Shown: positions 38,321 through 47,855, numbered from the stretch's first letter. The stretch: DNA of 64,000 nt from Xanthobacteraceae bacterium (GCA_030041005.1 JASHOR010000131.1:1-64000), one strand, 5' to 3'. The notes: generated from the letters alone by a model not told the origin. Numbers and translations: made by a program.

Positions 38321-39418
38321 ATGTCTGACATGACGATCAAATCCGTGCGCATAACGATGCTGCGCGTGCCGTGGCCGCACAGTCGCTGGCTCAAGGGCCA
38401 CGCCTTCGGCGAAACGCGAAACTTTCTGGTCCTGGAGGCCGAGACGCAGGGCGGCATCGTCGGCATGGGCTATCTGTTCCTGTTCCGGCCCGCCATGCGG
38501 ACGATCGCGGCGTGCCTCGACGAGTGCATCGTCCCACATGTCATCGGCAAGGACGCGAGCGAGGTCGAGAGAATTTGGCAGGACCTATGGCACGCGACGA
38601 TGACCTACGGCCGCGGTGGCATCGCTATGATGGCGATCTCGGCGCTCGACATCGCGCTGTGGGATGCTGTCGGAAAGCATGCCAAGCTGCCGCTGCATCG
38701 GCTGTGGGGACATTATCGCAGCGACTTGCCGGCCTATGGCAGCGGCTGTTTTCGCGGCTCCGGCGGCGATGGAATGATCGCCAAAGCGCTCAACTACAAG
38801 GAGCGCGGCTACAAGGCGATCAAGATGCAGGTCGCACATGTCGGCAGCCTCGCGAGCGATCTCGACAACGTCAAACGCATGCGCGAAGCGCTGGGGCCGG
38901 ATATCGCCATCATGATCGACGTCAACATGGGATGGACCGCCGACGTTGCCATCCAGATGGGCAGGAAGTTTCAGGATTACGACGTCTACTGGCTGGAGGA
39001 ACCGGTCGTCGCTGACGATTTCGCCGGATACCTTCGCATCGCCGAAGCGCTCGATCTGCGCATCGTCGGCGGCGAGACGCACTTTACCCGCTTCGATCTC
39101 AAGCCGTTCTTCGAACATCCCCGCCTGCCCATCCTGCAACCCGATCCGATGCGCGGCGGCCTTACCGAGCTGCGCAAAATTGCGACGGTCGCCGATACCT
39201 GGGGCATGACGATCGCGCCTCATCTGTTTCCCGAACTCAACGTGCAACTGCTCGCGTCCATTCCGAACGGACTATGGATCGAGGATATGGGTTTGGCCGA
39301 CGACCTCTGGCTTGATCCGGTCCCGGTGCACAACGGCATGATCACGGCGCCGGAACGGCCGGGTCATGGGCTCGCCTTCAGGCCCGAGATCGTCAAGGAT
39401 TGCACGGTGACTGCGTGA
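38321..39418 (+). CDS. Mandelate racemase / muconate lactonizing enzyme family protein
   Basis: A 365-residue enolase-superfamily member acting on a carboxylate by alpha-proton abstraction. Predicted Mg ligands are Asp200 (IMIDVNMGW), Glu226 (WLEEPV) and Glu252 (GGETHF). The second-strand base motif is K168-M-Q in place of KxK, and His301 (APHLFPE) could be the opposite base. ATG at 38321 has GGGAGG about ten bases upstream; the longer frame starting at 38162 overlaps the divergent antiporter gene and is rejected. Substrate is unknown; the downstream molybdenum hydroxylase operon is co-directional but 142 bases away. Confidence 0.88.
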   Translation: MSDMTIKSVRITMLRVPWPHSRWLKGHAFGETRNFLVLEAETQGGIVGMGYLFLFRPAMRTIAACLDECIVPHVIGKDASEVERIWQDLWHATMTYGRGGIAMMAISALDIALWDAVGKHAKLPLHRLWGHYRSDLPAYGSGCFRGSGGDGMIAKALNYKERGYKAIKMQVAHVGSLASDLDNVKRMREALGPDIAIMIDVNMGWTADVAIQMGRKFQDYDVYWLEEPVVADDFAGYLRIAEALDLRIVGGETHFTRFDLKPFFEHPRLPILQPDPMRGGLTELRKIATVADTWGMTIAPHLFPELNVQLLASIPNGLWIEDMGLADDLWLDPVPVHNGMITAPERPGHGLAFRPEIVKDCTVTA

Positions 39419-39524
39419 GCGGCAGACGAGGGGGTCGGTACGGCCCGTCGCCAACGGTCATCCGCCGCATGCTTGACGCAGCGCGGCGGATGGCGGGTAT
39501 GGTGTTGCCCCTCCATGAAGCTGT

Positions 39525-39547
39525 ATTCATTGCATTCATTGCAATGA
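39525..39547. promoter_or_regulatory. Direct repeat plus perfect 12-bp palindrome before the molybdenum hydroxylase operon
   Basis: ATTCATTGC is repeated head to tail (39525-39533, 39534-39542), and the second copy runs into TCATTGCAATGA (39536-39547), a perfect palindrome. The palindrome ends 13 bases before the TTG start of the FAD subunit gene. Position and symmetry suggest a repressor-type operator; no cognate regulator is adjacent. Confidence 0.35.
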
Positions 39548-39560
39548 CGGCCGAGGCACC

Positions 39561-40448
39561 TTGAAGGCGTATCCATTCGACTATGTCAGGCCGCGCTCGC
39601 TGGACGAGGCTTGCAGCCTGCTGGCCGGTGACGATGGCGCGCGCGCCATTGCGGGCGGGCAGACGCTCGTGCCGATGATGGTCATGCGGCTTGCCCGCCC
39701 GGCGCGATTGATCGACATCAGCCGAATTGCCGTGTTGGCCTACGTCCGCGCCGACGAGTTTGGCATCTCCATCGGCGCCACCACGCCGCAAGGGGTGGTC
39801 GAGCGCAATGCCTTGGTCGGCGCCAAGGTGCCGCTGCTGGCGCGCGCCATTCCGCATATTGGACACGCCGCGACGCGCGCGCGCGGCACCGTCGGCGGCT
39901 CGCTGGCCAATGCCGATCCGGCAGCGGAACTGCCGCTTGTCGCCGTCACGCTCGATGCCGTGTTGAGTTACCGCTTCGGCGCGGCAACGGCGGAGGTCCC
40001 GGCGCGCGATTTTTTTGTCGGCCCGATGACCACGAGCCTGCCGGCTGGCGGATGTCTGGTGAATGTCGGTTTCCCGGTCTGGAAGGGCGACAGGATCGGT
40101 GTCGGCTTTCGGGAAGTCAGCGCGCGGCGCAGCGATTTCGCCTTCGCGGCGGCAGCGGCGCAGGTCGCTCTTGGCGCCGACGGCAGGTGCAAGCGCATCG
40201 CCATCGGCGTCGGTGCGGTTACGGATTTTCCCATCCGCCTGGCCAGCGCCGAACGCGCGCTTATTGGCAGTGAACTGCGTCCCGAAGATGTTAAGGCGGC
40301 GGTGCGCGATGAACTCGACGGCCATGAAATGCTGGCCGACCTGCATGCCTCGTCCCAGTACCGACGCCGGGCCGCGGTCGCGCTTGCCGCCCGCGCGGTC
40401 GCCGATGCGCTGTGCGAGGCGCAAACGAGCAGAACCGATGCGCATTGA
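39561..40448 (+). CDS. Molybdenum hydroxylase FAD-binding (medium) subunit
   Basis: A 295-residue subunit that passes electrons from the Fe-S subunit to FAD in xanthine-dehydrogenase-family enzymes. FAD motifs are AIAGGQTLVPMM (about 31-42) and TRARGTVGGSLANADPAAELP (about 110-130). The C-terminal CO-dehydrogenase flavoprotein domain includes GFREVSARRSDFAFAAAAAQV. The start is TTG at 39561 with GAGG a few bases upstream; no ATG or GTG fits the conserved KAYPFDYVRP. It overlaps the Fe-S gene by 11 bases. Confidence 0.92.
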   Translation: MKAYPFDYVRPRSLDEACSLLAGDDGARAIAGGQTLVPMMVMRLARPARLIDISRIAVLAYVRADEFGISIGATTPQGVVERNALVGAKVPLLARAIPHIGHAATRARGTVGGSLANADPAAELPLVAVTLDAVLSYRFGAATAEVPARDFFVGPMTTSLPAGGCLVNVGFPVWKGDRIGVGFREVSARRSDFAFAAAAAQVALGADGRCKRIAIGVGAVTDFPIRLASAERALIGSELRPEDVKAAVRDELDGHEMLADLHASSQYRRRAAVALAARAVADALCEAQTSRTDAH

Positions 40449-40923
40449 ACTTGACGTCAACGGCACGAAGCATGAACTCACGGTCGAGCCGCGCACCACG
40501 CTGCTCGACTGCCTGCGCGATTGCCTCGATCTCAAGGGTGCGCACGCCGGCTGCGAGCACGGCGTGTGCGGCGCCTGCACCGTGCTGTTCGACGGCGCAG
40601 CGGTGCGCTCCTGCCTGATGTTTGCAGTCCAGGCGGAAGGCTCAATCATTACCACGATCGAGGGCGTGACGCCCGCTCCCGGCGAACTGTCGCCGGTCCA
40701 AGACGCGTTCTGCGAAACTCACGGCATGCAATGCGGATATTGCACGCCGGCCATGATCCTGGCCGCGCACGCGCTGCTTGCCGACAATCCGCAGCCGACG
40801 CGCGAGCAGATCGTCGAAGCGATTTCAGGCAACATATGCCGCTGCACCGGCTATACGCAGATCGTCGAAGCGATTGCGCTGGCGGCCGAGCGAATGCGCG
40901 GCGCCAACCGACCGCAGGCCTGA
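40438..40923 (+). CDS. Molybdenum hydroxylase [2Fe-2S] (small) subunit
   Basis: A 161-residue iron-sulfur subunit. Two [2Fe-2S] sites are intact: plant-ferredoxin-type CEHGVCGACTVLFDG in the N-terminal half and the helical-bundle type CGYCTPAMILAAHALL with GNICRCTGY. The ATG at 40438 lies within the end of the FAD gene, a tight coupling typical of these operons. No export signal is present, so the holoenzyme is cytoplasmic. Confidence 0.94.
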   Translation: MRIELDVNGTKHELTVEPRTTLLDCLRDCLDLKGAHAGCEHGVCGACTVLFDGAAVRSCLMFAVQAEGSIITTIEGVTPAPGELSPVQDAFCETHGMQCGYCTPAMILAAHALLADNPQPTREQIVEAISGNICRCTGYTQIVEAIALAAERMRGANRPQA

Positions 40924-40927
40924 ACAA

Positions 40928-43330
40928 ATGAACGGCGGCGCGCATCACCGTTATGTTTCAACCGACCGCCGGGTGCGGGAGGATCGACGTTTTGTCGCCG
41001 GCAAGGGGCAGTTCGTTGCCGACGTCAAATTGCCCGGCATGAGACACGTGGCGGTGGTCACCTGCCCGCACGCGGCGGCGCGCATCCGCCGAATCGACAA
41101 AGCGGCGGCGCTGAACATGCCCGGCGTGCATTACGTGCTCGACGGCGCGGAATTGGCCGCAGCCACGCAGCCGCTGATGAACGGGCTTGAAACGCCGCAT
41201 GTGCCGCGCCGCCCGCTCGCCCATGAGACGGCGCGCTACAGCGGCGAATGGGTCGCGGCCGTGGTGGCGGACAGCCGCGCGCTCGCCGAAGATGCCGCCG
41301 AGGCGGTCGAGATCGAGTATGAGCCGCTGCCATTCGTGCTCGATGCCGAAGCGGCGCTCGGCAAAGACAGCCCCTTGGTGCACGAAGCGCACGGCTCCAA
41401 CGTGCTGCTCGACAAGACCTTCGTCTGGGGCGAGGTCGAGAAAGATTTTGCCGCCAGCGCCCGCAGATTGTCGCTGCGCGTCAAATGGGGTCGCTCGTCG
41501 ACCGTGCCGATAGAGACATTCGGCGTGGTCGCCGCTTGGGATCCGTGGCGCGACATACTCGACGTCTATGCCTCGATTCAGATGCCGCGCTACGCCGAGC
41601 AAATTGCTGCGGCATTGAAGATCCCCGGCTCTTCGGTGCGGGTGCACTACGAAGTCGATGTCGGCGGCAGCTATGGAGTAAAGCGCGGCATCAAGCACAC
41701 GGTGCTGTGCGGCTACCTGGCGCGGCGCCTTGCTTTCCCGGTACGGCTGATCGAGGACCGACTGGAGAACATGCGCGGCGGCGATGCCCACGGTCCGGAG
41801 CGACTGTTCGACGTCGAGGTCGCTTTCGAAGACGACGGGATCGTCCGTTCCATGAAAATGCGGGCGCTGGAAAATCTCGGCGCCTATGCAGGCCGTTCTC
41901 CGTTCCAGCTTGGCAAGCCCATCGGCGCCATTGTCGGCCCGTATAAGATCAAGAGCGTGCAATATCGCGCCCTTGCCGTGGTCACCAACAAGACGACTCA
42001 GGAGGCGGTACGCGGCTTCGGCCAGGCGCCGACCAATCTCGCGCTCGAACGCTGCATGGACGAAATCGCCGCCGTGCTCAAACTCGATCCGTTGGATGTT
42101 CGCCGTCGCAACCTGATCCGCCACGACGAATTTCCCTACCTGATCCCGAGCGGCACCACCTACGACAGCGGCAATTACGAGACGGTGATCGCCAAGGTGC
42201 TCGCCGACGCGCGTTATGAGGAGCTGAAAGCCGAACGCGACCGGCTGCGGCGCACGGGCAAGCTCGCCGGTATCGGCATTGCCGCCTGCCTGGAGCCTTC
42301 CGGCGGCAATGCGACATTCGAAGCGCTGCTCAATCCGGCCATCACCACGTCGACGTTCATGGAGTCCTGCCGCATCAACGTGGATGGGACGGGCACGGTC
42401 ACTGCCACCATGCACACGACCTCTTCCGGCCAGGGCCACGAGACGCTGGTCGGCACGGTCATCGGCGAAGTGCTCGAACTCGATCCGGATACGGTACGGG
42501 TGACGCGGCCGGATTCGCTTAACTCCTTGCCGAGCGGCACTCCGGTTGGCAGCCGCATGGCGATCTCGCTTGGCGGCGCGGCGTTCCATGCGGCGCAGAA
42601 GCTTAAAGCCAAACTCACGGCCATTGCGGCGCACGACCTCGGCATTGCGCCGGATCGCGCGGTCTACGAACGCGGCGAAGTCTACGACGGTCAGGCGCCG
42701 GCGCGCCGCCGCACATGGGTCGACCTCGTCGGCATCGCCTACCGCAACTACCACCGCATGCCGCCCGGCTTCGAGCCGGGGCTTGCGGTTGAATACGTCT
42801 ACCAGGTGCCGGCCGGCGGGGCGCTCCCGGACAAAACCGGCCGCGTGCAGATGTATCCGTGCTTCTCTTTCGAATTTCATGTCTTGCTGCTGTCCATAGA
42901 CCCAGATCTCGGTCAGCCGCAGATCGTGCGCTATCTGCTCGGCCACGATTGCGGCACCCAGGTCAATCCGAAAATCGTGCGCGGGATGACGATGGGCGGC
43001 GTCGCCCACGGCATCGGCGCGGCGCTCTTCGAGGAATTCGCCTACAACGAAGATGGCCAGCTCATCGCGCAGACCTTCATGGACTACCTTCTGCCATCGG
43101 CGCATGAAGTGCCGGCGGTGGAGATCGTCGATCACGAGACGCCATCGCCCCACACCGTGCTTGGTCAAAAGGGCTCTGGCGAGAGCGGCTATCTCGGCGC
43201 ACCGGCCGCGCTCGCCAACGCAGTTAACGATGCGGTTCGTCCGCTCGGCATTTTCGTCAATACGCTGCCGATCAGAATGGCGGCGCTCGGCGACCTGATC
43301 GCCGGCGCAGTGGAGCGACAGAAGGAGTGA
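40928..43330 (+). CDS. Molybdenum hydroxylase large (Mo-pterin) subunit, substrate unknown
   Basis: The 800-residue catalytic subunit binds molybdopterin cytosine dinucleotide. Domain pattern: ald_xan_dh_C N-terminal domain with RRVREDRRFVAGKGQFVADV, then the Mo-binding domain with EAVRGFGQAPTNLALERCMDEIA, MHTTSSGQGHETLVGTVIGE, and the active-site Glu in QKGSGESGYLGAPAALANAV. The form I CO-dehydrogenase loop AYRCSFR is absent; the equivalent region reads GAYAGRSPFQLG, so this is not a CO dehydrogenase. Aromatic or N-heterocyclic hydroxylation is possible. ATG at 40928 follows the small-subunit stop by four bases. Confidence 0.92.
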   Translation: MNGGAHHRYVSTDRRVREDRRFVAGKGQFVADVKLPGMRHVAVVTCPHAAARIRRIDKAAALNMPGVHYVLDGAELAAATQPLMNGLETPHVPRRPLAHETARYSGEWVAAVVADSRALAEDAAEAVEIEYEPLPFVLDAEAALGKDSPLVHEAHGSNVLLDKTFVWGEVEKDFAASARRLSLRVKWGRSSTVPIETFGVVAAWDPWRDILDVYASIQMPRYAEQIAAALKIPGSSVRVHYEVDVGGSYGVKRGIKHTVLCGYLARRLAFPVRLIEDRLENMRGGDAHGPERLFDVEVAFEDDGIVRSMKMRALENLGAYAGRSPFQLGKPIGAIVGPYKIKSVQYRALAVVTNKTTQEAVRGFGQAPTNLALERCMDEIAAVLKLDPLDVRRRNLIRHDEFPYLIPSGTTYDSGNYETVIAKVLADARYEELKAERDRLRRTGKLAGIGIAACLEPSGGNATFEALLNPAITTSTFMESCRINVDGTGTVTATMHTTSSGQGHETLVGTVIGEVLELDPDTVRVTRPDSLNSLPSGTPVGSRMAISLGGAAFHAAQKLKAKLTAIAAHDLGIAPDRAVYERGEVYDGQAPARRRTWVDLVGIAYRNYHRMPPGFEPGLAVEYVYQVPAGGALPDKTGRVQMYPCFSFEFHVLLLSIDPDLGQPQIVRYLLGHDCGTQVNPKIVRGMTMGGVAHGIGAALFEEFAYNEDGQLIAQTFMDYLLPSAHEVPAVEIVDHETPSPHTVLGQKGSGESGYLGAPAALANAVNDAVRPLGIFVNTLPIRMAALGDLIAGAVERQKE

Positions 43331-43546
43331 TCGCCGACTGCGACTCCGATCCGTCATCCATCGCCGCGAACGCTGGTTGATCAACACTGCCGCAGGTGCA
43401 ATTCCTGGAAGAATCATGTCGTCTTGAGACATCGCCTGACAGCAAAATTTTTTTTCGATGAACGGTATTGCGTTTCGGCTCGGGGCGATTTTATTCCAGT
43501 AAAACCAATGAGATGATTGAGGCGGGCTGATGCTTCCGCCGGGCGT

Positions 43547-45394
43547 ATGTCGGCGATGAGCAAACTGGAATTCCCAAGTTCGACTCTGACAACCAATCAG
43601 TGGGAGCAGATCGATCGGCTTGCGACCTCGCTCAGCCACGAGCAGGCGATCTGGATCAGTGGCTACTTCGCCGGCCTCGGCCACCAGGCGCGCACGGCGG
43701 CGGTCGGCGCGGAGTCTGCTGCCGAGCTGGAGCCGCCTTTCGAGGTGCGGCCGGCCGCCGCGTCGTCCCGATCGCTCACAATTCTGTTCGGCAGTGAGAC
43801 CGGGAACGGCAAGAGCCTTGCTAAATTGCTCGCCGAAGCCGCCAAGGCTCGAGGTGTCGAGGCGCGGCTTTCCGACATGGCCGATTACAAGACGCGCGGC
43901 CTGAAGGACGAGCAGGATCTGCTTATCATCACCAGCACGCACGGTGAGGGCGATCCGCCGCAGACCGCTCGTGGCTTCTTCGAATTCCTGGAAAGTCGCA
44001 AGGTGCCGAAGCTGCCGCAATTGCGGTTTGCGGTTCTGGCGCTGGGCGATTCGACCTACGAGCGCTACTGCGAGGCCGGCAAGCGGATCGACCGGCGCAT
44101 GGCGGAATCGGGGGCAGAACGCCTTGCCGATCGCGTGGATTGCGACGTGGATTATGAGGAGGCTGCGGCTGCCTGGATCGCGGCCGTCGTTGCCAAGGTG
44201 GCGCCGACCGGGCAGGCATTGCCGCCCGTCGCGCGGTCAGCAATTGCCGCGCGGGCCGACGTTCCAGCTCCGGCGACGTTCGACAAGAGGAATCCGTTCA
44301 ACGCGCCGGTCATCGAAAACATCGTCCTGACGGGGCGGGGCTCGACTAAGGAGACCCGTCATGTCGAATTGTCGCTCGCCGATTCCGCCTTGACCTATCA
44401 GCCCGGAGACGCGCTCGGCATCATGCCGCGCAACGATCCCGCGCTGGTCTCAACGCTGCTGGAGCGGCTGGCGCTGTCGCCGGATGCGCCGGTGACGGTG
44501 AACAAACGCACGATGGGTCTTGGCGAAGCAATGAGCGGTTCGCTGGAAATCACTGCAGCCACACCACGATTTCTCAACCATTGGGCGGAGATCACCGGCG
44601 CCGAGGAATTGCATGTTCTGTGTGCGAGCGATCAAGGACAGGCGCGCACTGCCTTCCTGCAAGGCCATCACATCCTCGACATTGTCAGCCGCTTTCCCGC
44701 CCCGGGCATCGACGCCGGGCGGTTTGTCGGCGGTCTGCGGCCCTTGCAACCGCGACTCTACTCGATCGCATCGAGTTCTGTCGCGGCGCCGGACGAGGCA
44801 CATCTCACCGTCACGACCGTGCGCTATACGCTGCATGGCCTGCCGCGCACCGGCGTCGCCTCCGGCTATCTCGCCGCGAGCACCGAGGCTGACGCCGCGA
44901 TTCCGGTCTATATTCAGACTAACGACCATTTCCACCTGCCGGACGATGACGTTCCGATTCTGATGATTGGCGCGGGTACGGGCGTCGCTCCCTATCGCGC
45001 TTTCATGCAGGAGCGGGAGGCACGCGGCGCCGGCGGCCGCTCCTGGCTGTTCTTCGGCGAGCGCAACTTCCGCAGCGACTTTCTCTATCAGGTCGAATGG
45101 CAGTCGCTGCTCAAGACCGGTGTGCTGAGTCGGCTCGATGTTGCCTTCTCGCGCGACGCCGCGCCGAAGACCTACGTCCAAAACCGGCTGCGCCAGCAAG
45201 GACGCGACGTCTATGCGTGGCTGGAGGAAGGCGCGTGGCTTTATGTCTGCGGCGACGCTGCATCCATGGCGCCGGATGTCGATGCCGCGCTCACCGATAT
45301 TGTTGCCGAGCACGGCGGTCTCGATCGCGACGGCGCACGCGCGTATCTGTCGGAACTGCAGCGCGACCGCCGCTATCGGATCGACGTTTATTGA
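43547..45394 (+). CDS. cysJ: Sulfite reductase flavoprotein (alpha) subunit, CysJ-type
   Basis: CysJ shuttles electrons from NADPH through FAD and FMN to the sulfite reductase hemoprotein. The 615-residue product has the flavodoxin FMN loop FGSETGNGKS (81-90) and STHGEGDPP, the FAD motif RLYSIASS (about 403-410), and the NADPH site GAGTGVAPYRAFMQER, ending YRIDVY as in CysJ. Starts at 43547 or 43556 are equally plausible; neither has a strong ribosome site. About 216 non-coding bases, including a T-rich tract (AAAATTTTTTTTCGATG), precede it. cysI follows ten bases after the stop. Confidence 0.94.
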   Translation: MSAMSKLEFPSSTLTTNQWEQIDRLATSLSHEQAIWISGYFAGLGHQARTAAVGAESAAELEPPFEVRPAAASSRSLTILFGSETGNGKSLAKLLAEAAKARGVEARLSDMADYKTRGLKDEQDLLIITSTHGEGDPPQTARGFFEFLESRKVPKLPQLRFAVLALGDSTYERYCEAGKRIDRRMAESGAERLADRVDCDVDYEEAAAAWIAAVVAKVAPTGQALPPVARSAIAARADVPAPATFDKRNPFNAPVIENIVLTGRGSTKETRHVELSLADSALTYQPGDALGIMPRNDPALVSTLLERLALSPDAPVTVNKRTMGLGEAMSGSLEITAATPRFLNHWAEITGAEELHVLCASDQGQARTAFLQGHHILDIVSRFPAPGIDAGRFVGGLRPLQPRLYSIASSSVAAPDEAHLTVTTVRYTLHGLPRTGVASGYLAASTEADAAIPVYIQTNDHFHLPDDDVPILMIGAGTGVAPYRAFMQEREARGAGGRSWLFFGERNFRSDFLYQVEWQSLLKTGVLSRLDVAFSRDAAPKTYVQNRLRQQGRDVYAWLEEGAWLYVCGDAASMAPDVDAALTDIVAEHGGLDRDGARAYLSELQRDRRYRIDVY

Positions 45395-45404
45395 GGCCGG
45401 GCGG

Positions 45405-47135
45405 ATGGACGCGAGGACACAACCGGACCGCAGCCGCGACCTCTCCCAGCCGCTCGACAAGCTCGGCCCGGACGAGACGTTGAAGGCCAACAGCGACTAT
45501 TTGCGCGGTACCATCAAGGAGAGCCTGGTCGACGAGGTGACCGCCGCCGTGGCGGCGAGCGACGCCAAGCTGATGAAGTTCTTCGGCATCTATCAGCAGG
45601 ACGACCGGGACGTTCGGGACGAGCGCCGGCGGCAGAAACTGGAAGCGGCGTTCTTCTTCATGACTCGCGTGCGTCTTCCCGGCGGCGTCTGCAGCCCGAG
45701 CCAATGGCTGAAGCTTGACGAACTGGCGCGCGCCTATGGCGGCGGCACGTTGCGCCTGACCACACGGCAGACGTTCCAGCTTCACCGGGTCATGAAGCAG
45801 AATCTCTGCACCGTCATCCAGGGCCTGCGCGACGTGCTGCTCGACACCAAAGCGGCCTGCGGCGACGACACCCGCGGGGTGATGTGCACGGTCAACCCCA
45901 GTCTGTCGAAACTGCATCGACAGGTCTATGCGCTCGCCAAGCAAGCGAGCGACCACGCCACTCACAAAACCGGGGCTTACAGCGAAATCTGGTACGGCGC
46001 GGAGCGCCAGGATACGGACGGCCCGGAAGAGCCGTTCTACGGACGCACCTACATGCCCCGCAAATTCAAGATCGGCTTTGCGATCCCGCCCAGCAACGAC
46101 ATTGACGTTTACGCCCAGGACCTCGGATTCATCGCCATCGCACGCCGCGGCGCGCTCAAGGGCTTCAACGTCGCCATCGGCGGCGGCCTGGGTCGCACCG
46201 ATCAGGCGCCAAAAACCTATCCGCGTCTGGCCAGCGTGATCGGCTATATCGATGCCGACAAGCTCCTGCCGACGATCGACGCAGTGATGTCGGTCCAGCG
46301 CGACTACGGCGACCGGGTCGATCGTTCGCACGCCCGTTTCAAGTACACCATCGACGACAAGGGCCTCGACTGGGTCAAGGCGGAGATCGAGCGGCGCCTT
46401 GGCCGCGCGCTGGCGCCGGCGCAGGCCTATGCGTTCACCTCCAACGGCGACCCGCTCGGCTGGGTCAGGGGCGAAGACGGCCGCGAGCACTGCACGCTGT
46501 TCGTCCAGAACGGCCGCGTCATCAACACGCCTGACCATCCAATGATGGACGGGCTGCGGGCCATCGCCCGCGTCCACAAGGGCATGTTCCGGATAACGCC
46601 GAACCAGAATCTCATCATTTCCGACATCGCGCCCGAGGACCGCCCCGCCATCGAGGCGCTGATGCGTGAATACGGTCTGGACGAATTCGAGAACCGCAGC
46701 GGACTGCGTCTCAATTCGCTGGCCTGCGTGGCGCTGCCGACCTGCGGCTTGGCCATGGCCGAGAGCGAGCGCTATCTCCCCAACCTCATCACCAAGATCG
46801 AGTCCATCCTCGATGTCCACGGTCTGAAAGACGACCCGATCACGATCCGCATGACAGGATGCCCGAACGGCTGCGCACGGCCTTATATCGCCGAAATTGG
46901 CCTGACCGGCCGAGCGCCGGGCAAGTACAACCTCTATCTTGGCGGCGGTTTCCACGGCCAGCGCCTGAACAAGATGTATCTTGAGAACGTCGGCGAGGGC
47001 GCGATCCTCCAAGCGCTCGACAAGACGCTCGGCCACTACGCCCGCGACCGCAGGCCCGGCGAACGCTTCGGTGATTTTGTGATCCGAGCCGGTTACGTGG
47101 TGGAAGTGAAAGAGGGCCGGTACTTCAACGATTGA
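45405..47135 (+). CDS. cysI: Sulfite reductase hemoprotein (beta) subunit, CysI-type
   Basis: CysI reduces sulfite to sulfide at a siroheme coupled to a [4Fe-4S] cluster. The 576-residue product has duplicated ferredoxin-like halves: RVRLPGGVCSPSQWLKLDELA and LRLTTRQTFQLHRVMKQNL in the first, GMFRITPNQNLIISDI in the second. Cluster cysteines are CVALPTC (about 440-446) and CPNGC (about 485-489), the standard CX5C and CX3C pair. The ATG at 45405 lies ten bases after cysJ, so the two are one operon for assimilatory sulfate reduction. Confidence 0.96.
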   Translation: MDARTQPDRSRDLSQPLDKLGPDETLKANSDYLRGTIKESLVDEVTAAVAASDAKLMKFFGIYQQDDRDVRDERRRQKLEAAFFFMTRVRLPGGVCSPSQWLKLDELARAYGGGTLRLTTRQTFQLHRVMKQNLCTVIQGLRDVLLDTKAACGDDTRGVMCTVNPSLSKLHRQVYALAKQASDHATHKTGAYSEIWYGAERQDTDGPEEPFYGRTYMPRKFKIGFAIPPSNDIDVYAQDLGFIAIARRGALKGFNVAIGGGLGRTDQAPKTYPRLASVIGYIDADKLLPTIDAVMSVQRDYGDRVDRSHARFKYTIDDKGLDWVKAEIERRLGRALAPAQAYAFTSNGDPLGWVRGEDGREHCTLFVQNGRVINTPDHPMMDGLRAIARVHKGMFRITPNQNLIISDIAPEDRPAIEALMREYGLDEFENRSGLRLNSLACVALPTCGLAMAESERYLPNLITKIESILDVHGLKDDPITIRMTGCPNGCARPYIAEIGLTGRAPGKYNLYLGGGFHGQRLNKMYLENVGEGAILQALDKTLGHYARDRRPGERFGDFVIRAGYVVEVKEGRYFND

Positions 47136-47287
47136 GAATGGCCGTCGCGCTGTCGCCCGCAGGCGGAGTTTCCGTGCCGCAAATTTTCGAATCAGCGCGT
47201 TATTCCATCTGATAGGCAGCGGAGCATCCCGCTGAAGCTGAATCACCTCAGGAGCCGAGAAATGCCGTCGCGATCGACGGTGGCAAT

Positions 47288-47743
47288 GTGCCAATGCTGA
47301 AAGACGGCGAAGTCGTTGGAGTGATCAACCTTTATCGACAGGACGTCCGGCCGTTCATCACTGCTCAGGCCGTCATCGCCACCGAGAATGCGCGGCTGCT
47401 CAATGAACTGCGTTCTCGGACCGATGAACTCGCTCGCTCGGTTGGCGAGCTGCGGGCGCTCGGCGAAGTGTCGCAGGCGGTGAATTTGACGCTCGATCTG
47501 CAAACCGTGCTCTCGACCATCGTCGCGGTGCAGCTCGCCGGCGCCGAGGCGGCGTTCGCGCAGGAGAGCGCCAAGCTTTTTCCGGTGCGGCTCGACGACA
47601 CGCCGCTACCGTTGCGCTTCATCCACGTGCACACGCTCAATCTTTCCGATTGGGACGGAAGCGCCGCACACGCCAGCGTGCAGGCGCTCGTTGCCCATCT
47701 AGTGGACGCGATCGGCAGGCCGGCGGCGGACGATGGCGTGTAG
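47288..47743 (+). pseudogene. Chimeric remnant: GAF sensor fragment joined to a TIR-like C-terminal tail
   Basis: The 151-codon open frame is not a normal gene. Its first part (PMLKDGEVVGVINLYRQDVRPF, then ITAQAVIATENARLLNELR and GELRALGEVSQAVNLTLDLQTVLSTIVA) is the C-terminal part of a GAF domain plus signalling helix and the next GAF start, as in Bradyrhizobium-type sensor kinases. A short stretch normally present between VRPF and AQAV is missing. After about residue 80 it changes to LFPVRLDDTPLPLRFIHVHTLNLSDWDG and AHASVQALVAHLVDAIG, which resembles the end of bacterial TIR domains. I read it as the join of two decayed genes; expression is unlikely but the frame is open. Confidence 0.6.
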
Positions 47744-47855
47744 CGTATCCCCGCGCGCGTAAAGCTCGGCACGAGTATGGCGGCTGCCAGCACACCTCCA
47801 GGGAATTCAACGCGCACGGGACTCTCCTCGTGACCTTGATTTCTGGAAGCGACCG

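Noticed and set aside
39561-43330. Annotation of the three-subunit operon as carbon monoxide dehydrogenase coxMSL
   Set aside because: Order M-S-L fits, but the catalytic subunit lacks the AYRCSFR active-site loop, so only the general hydroxylase family is supported.
43331-43546. Riboswitch or attenuator upstream of cysJ
   Set aside because: The leader has a T-rich tract and could be regulated, but I could not identify a conserved riboswitch core or a clean terminator stem.
40958-44020. Minus-strand open frame of about 1020 codons antisense to the molybdenum hydroxylase large subunit
   Set aside because: His/Arg/Gly-rich composition without any domain, exactly opposite a well-supported gene; a typical antisense shadow in high-GC DNA.
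45291-47294. Minus-strand open frame of about 667 codons
   Set aside because: Lies antisense to cysI, which has all siroheme/Fe-S motifs; no recognisable features of its own.
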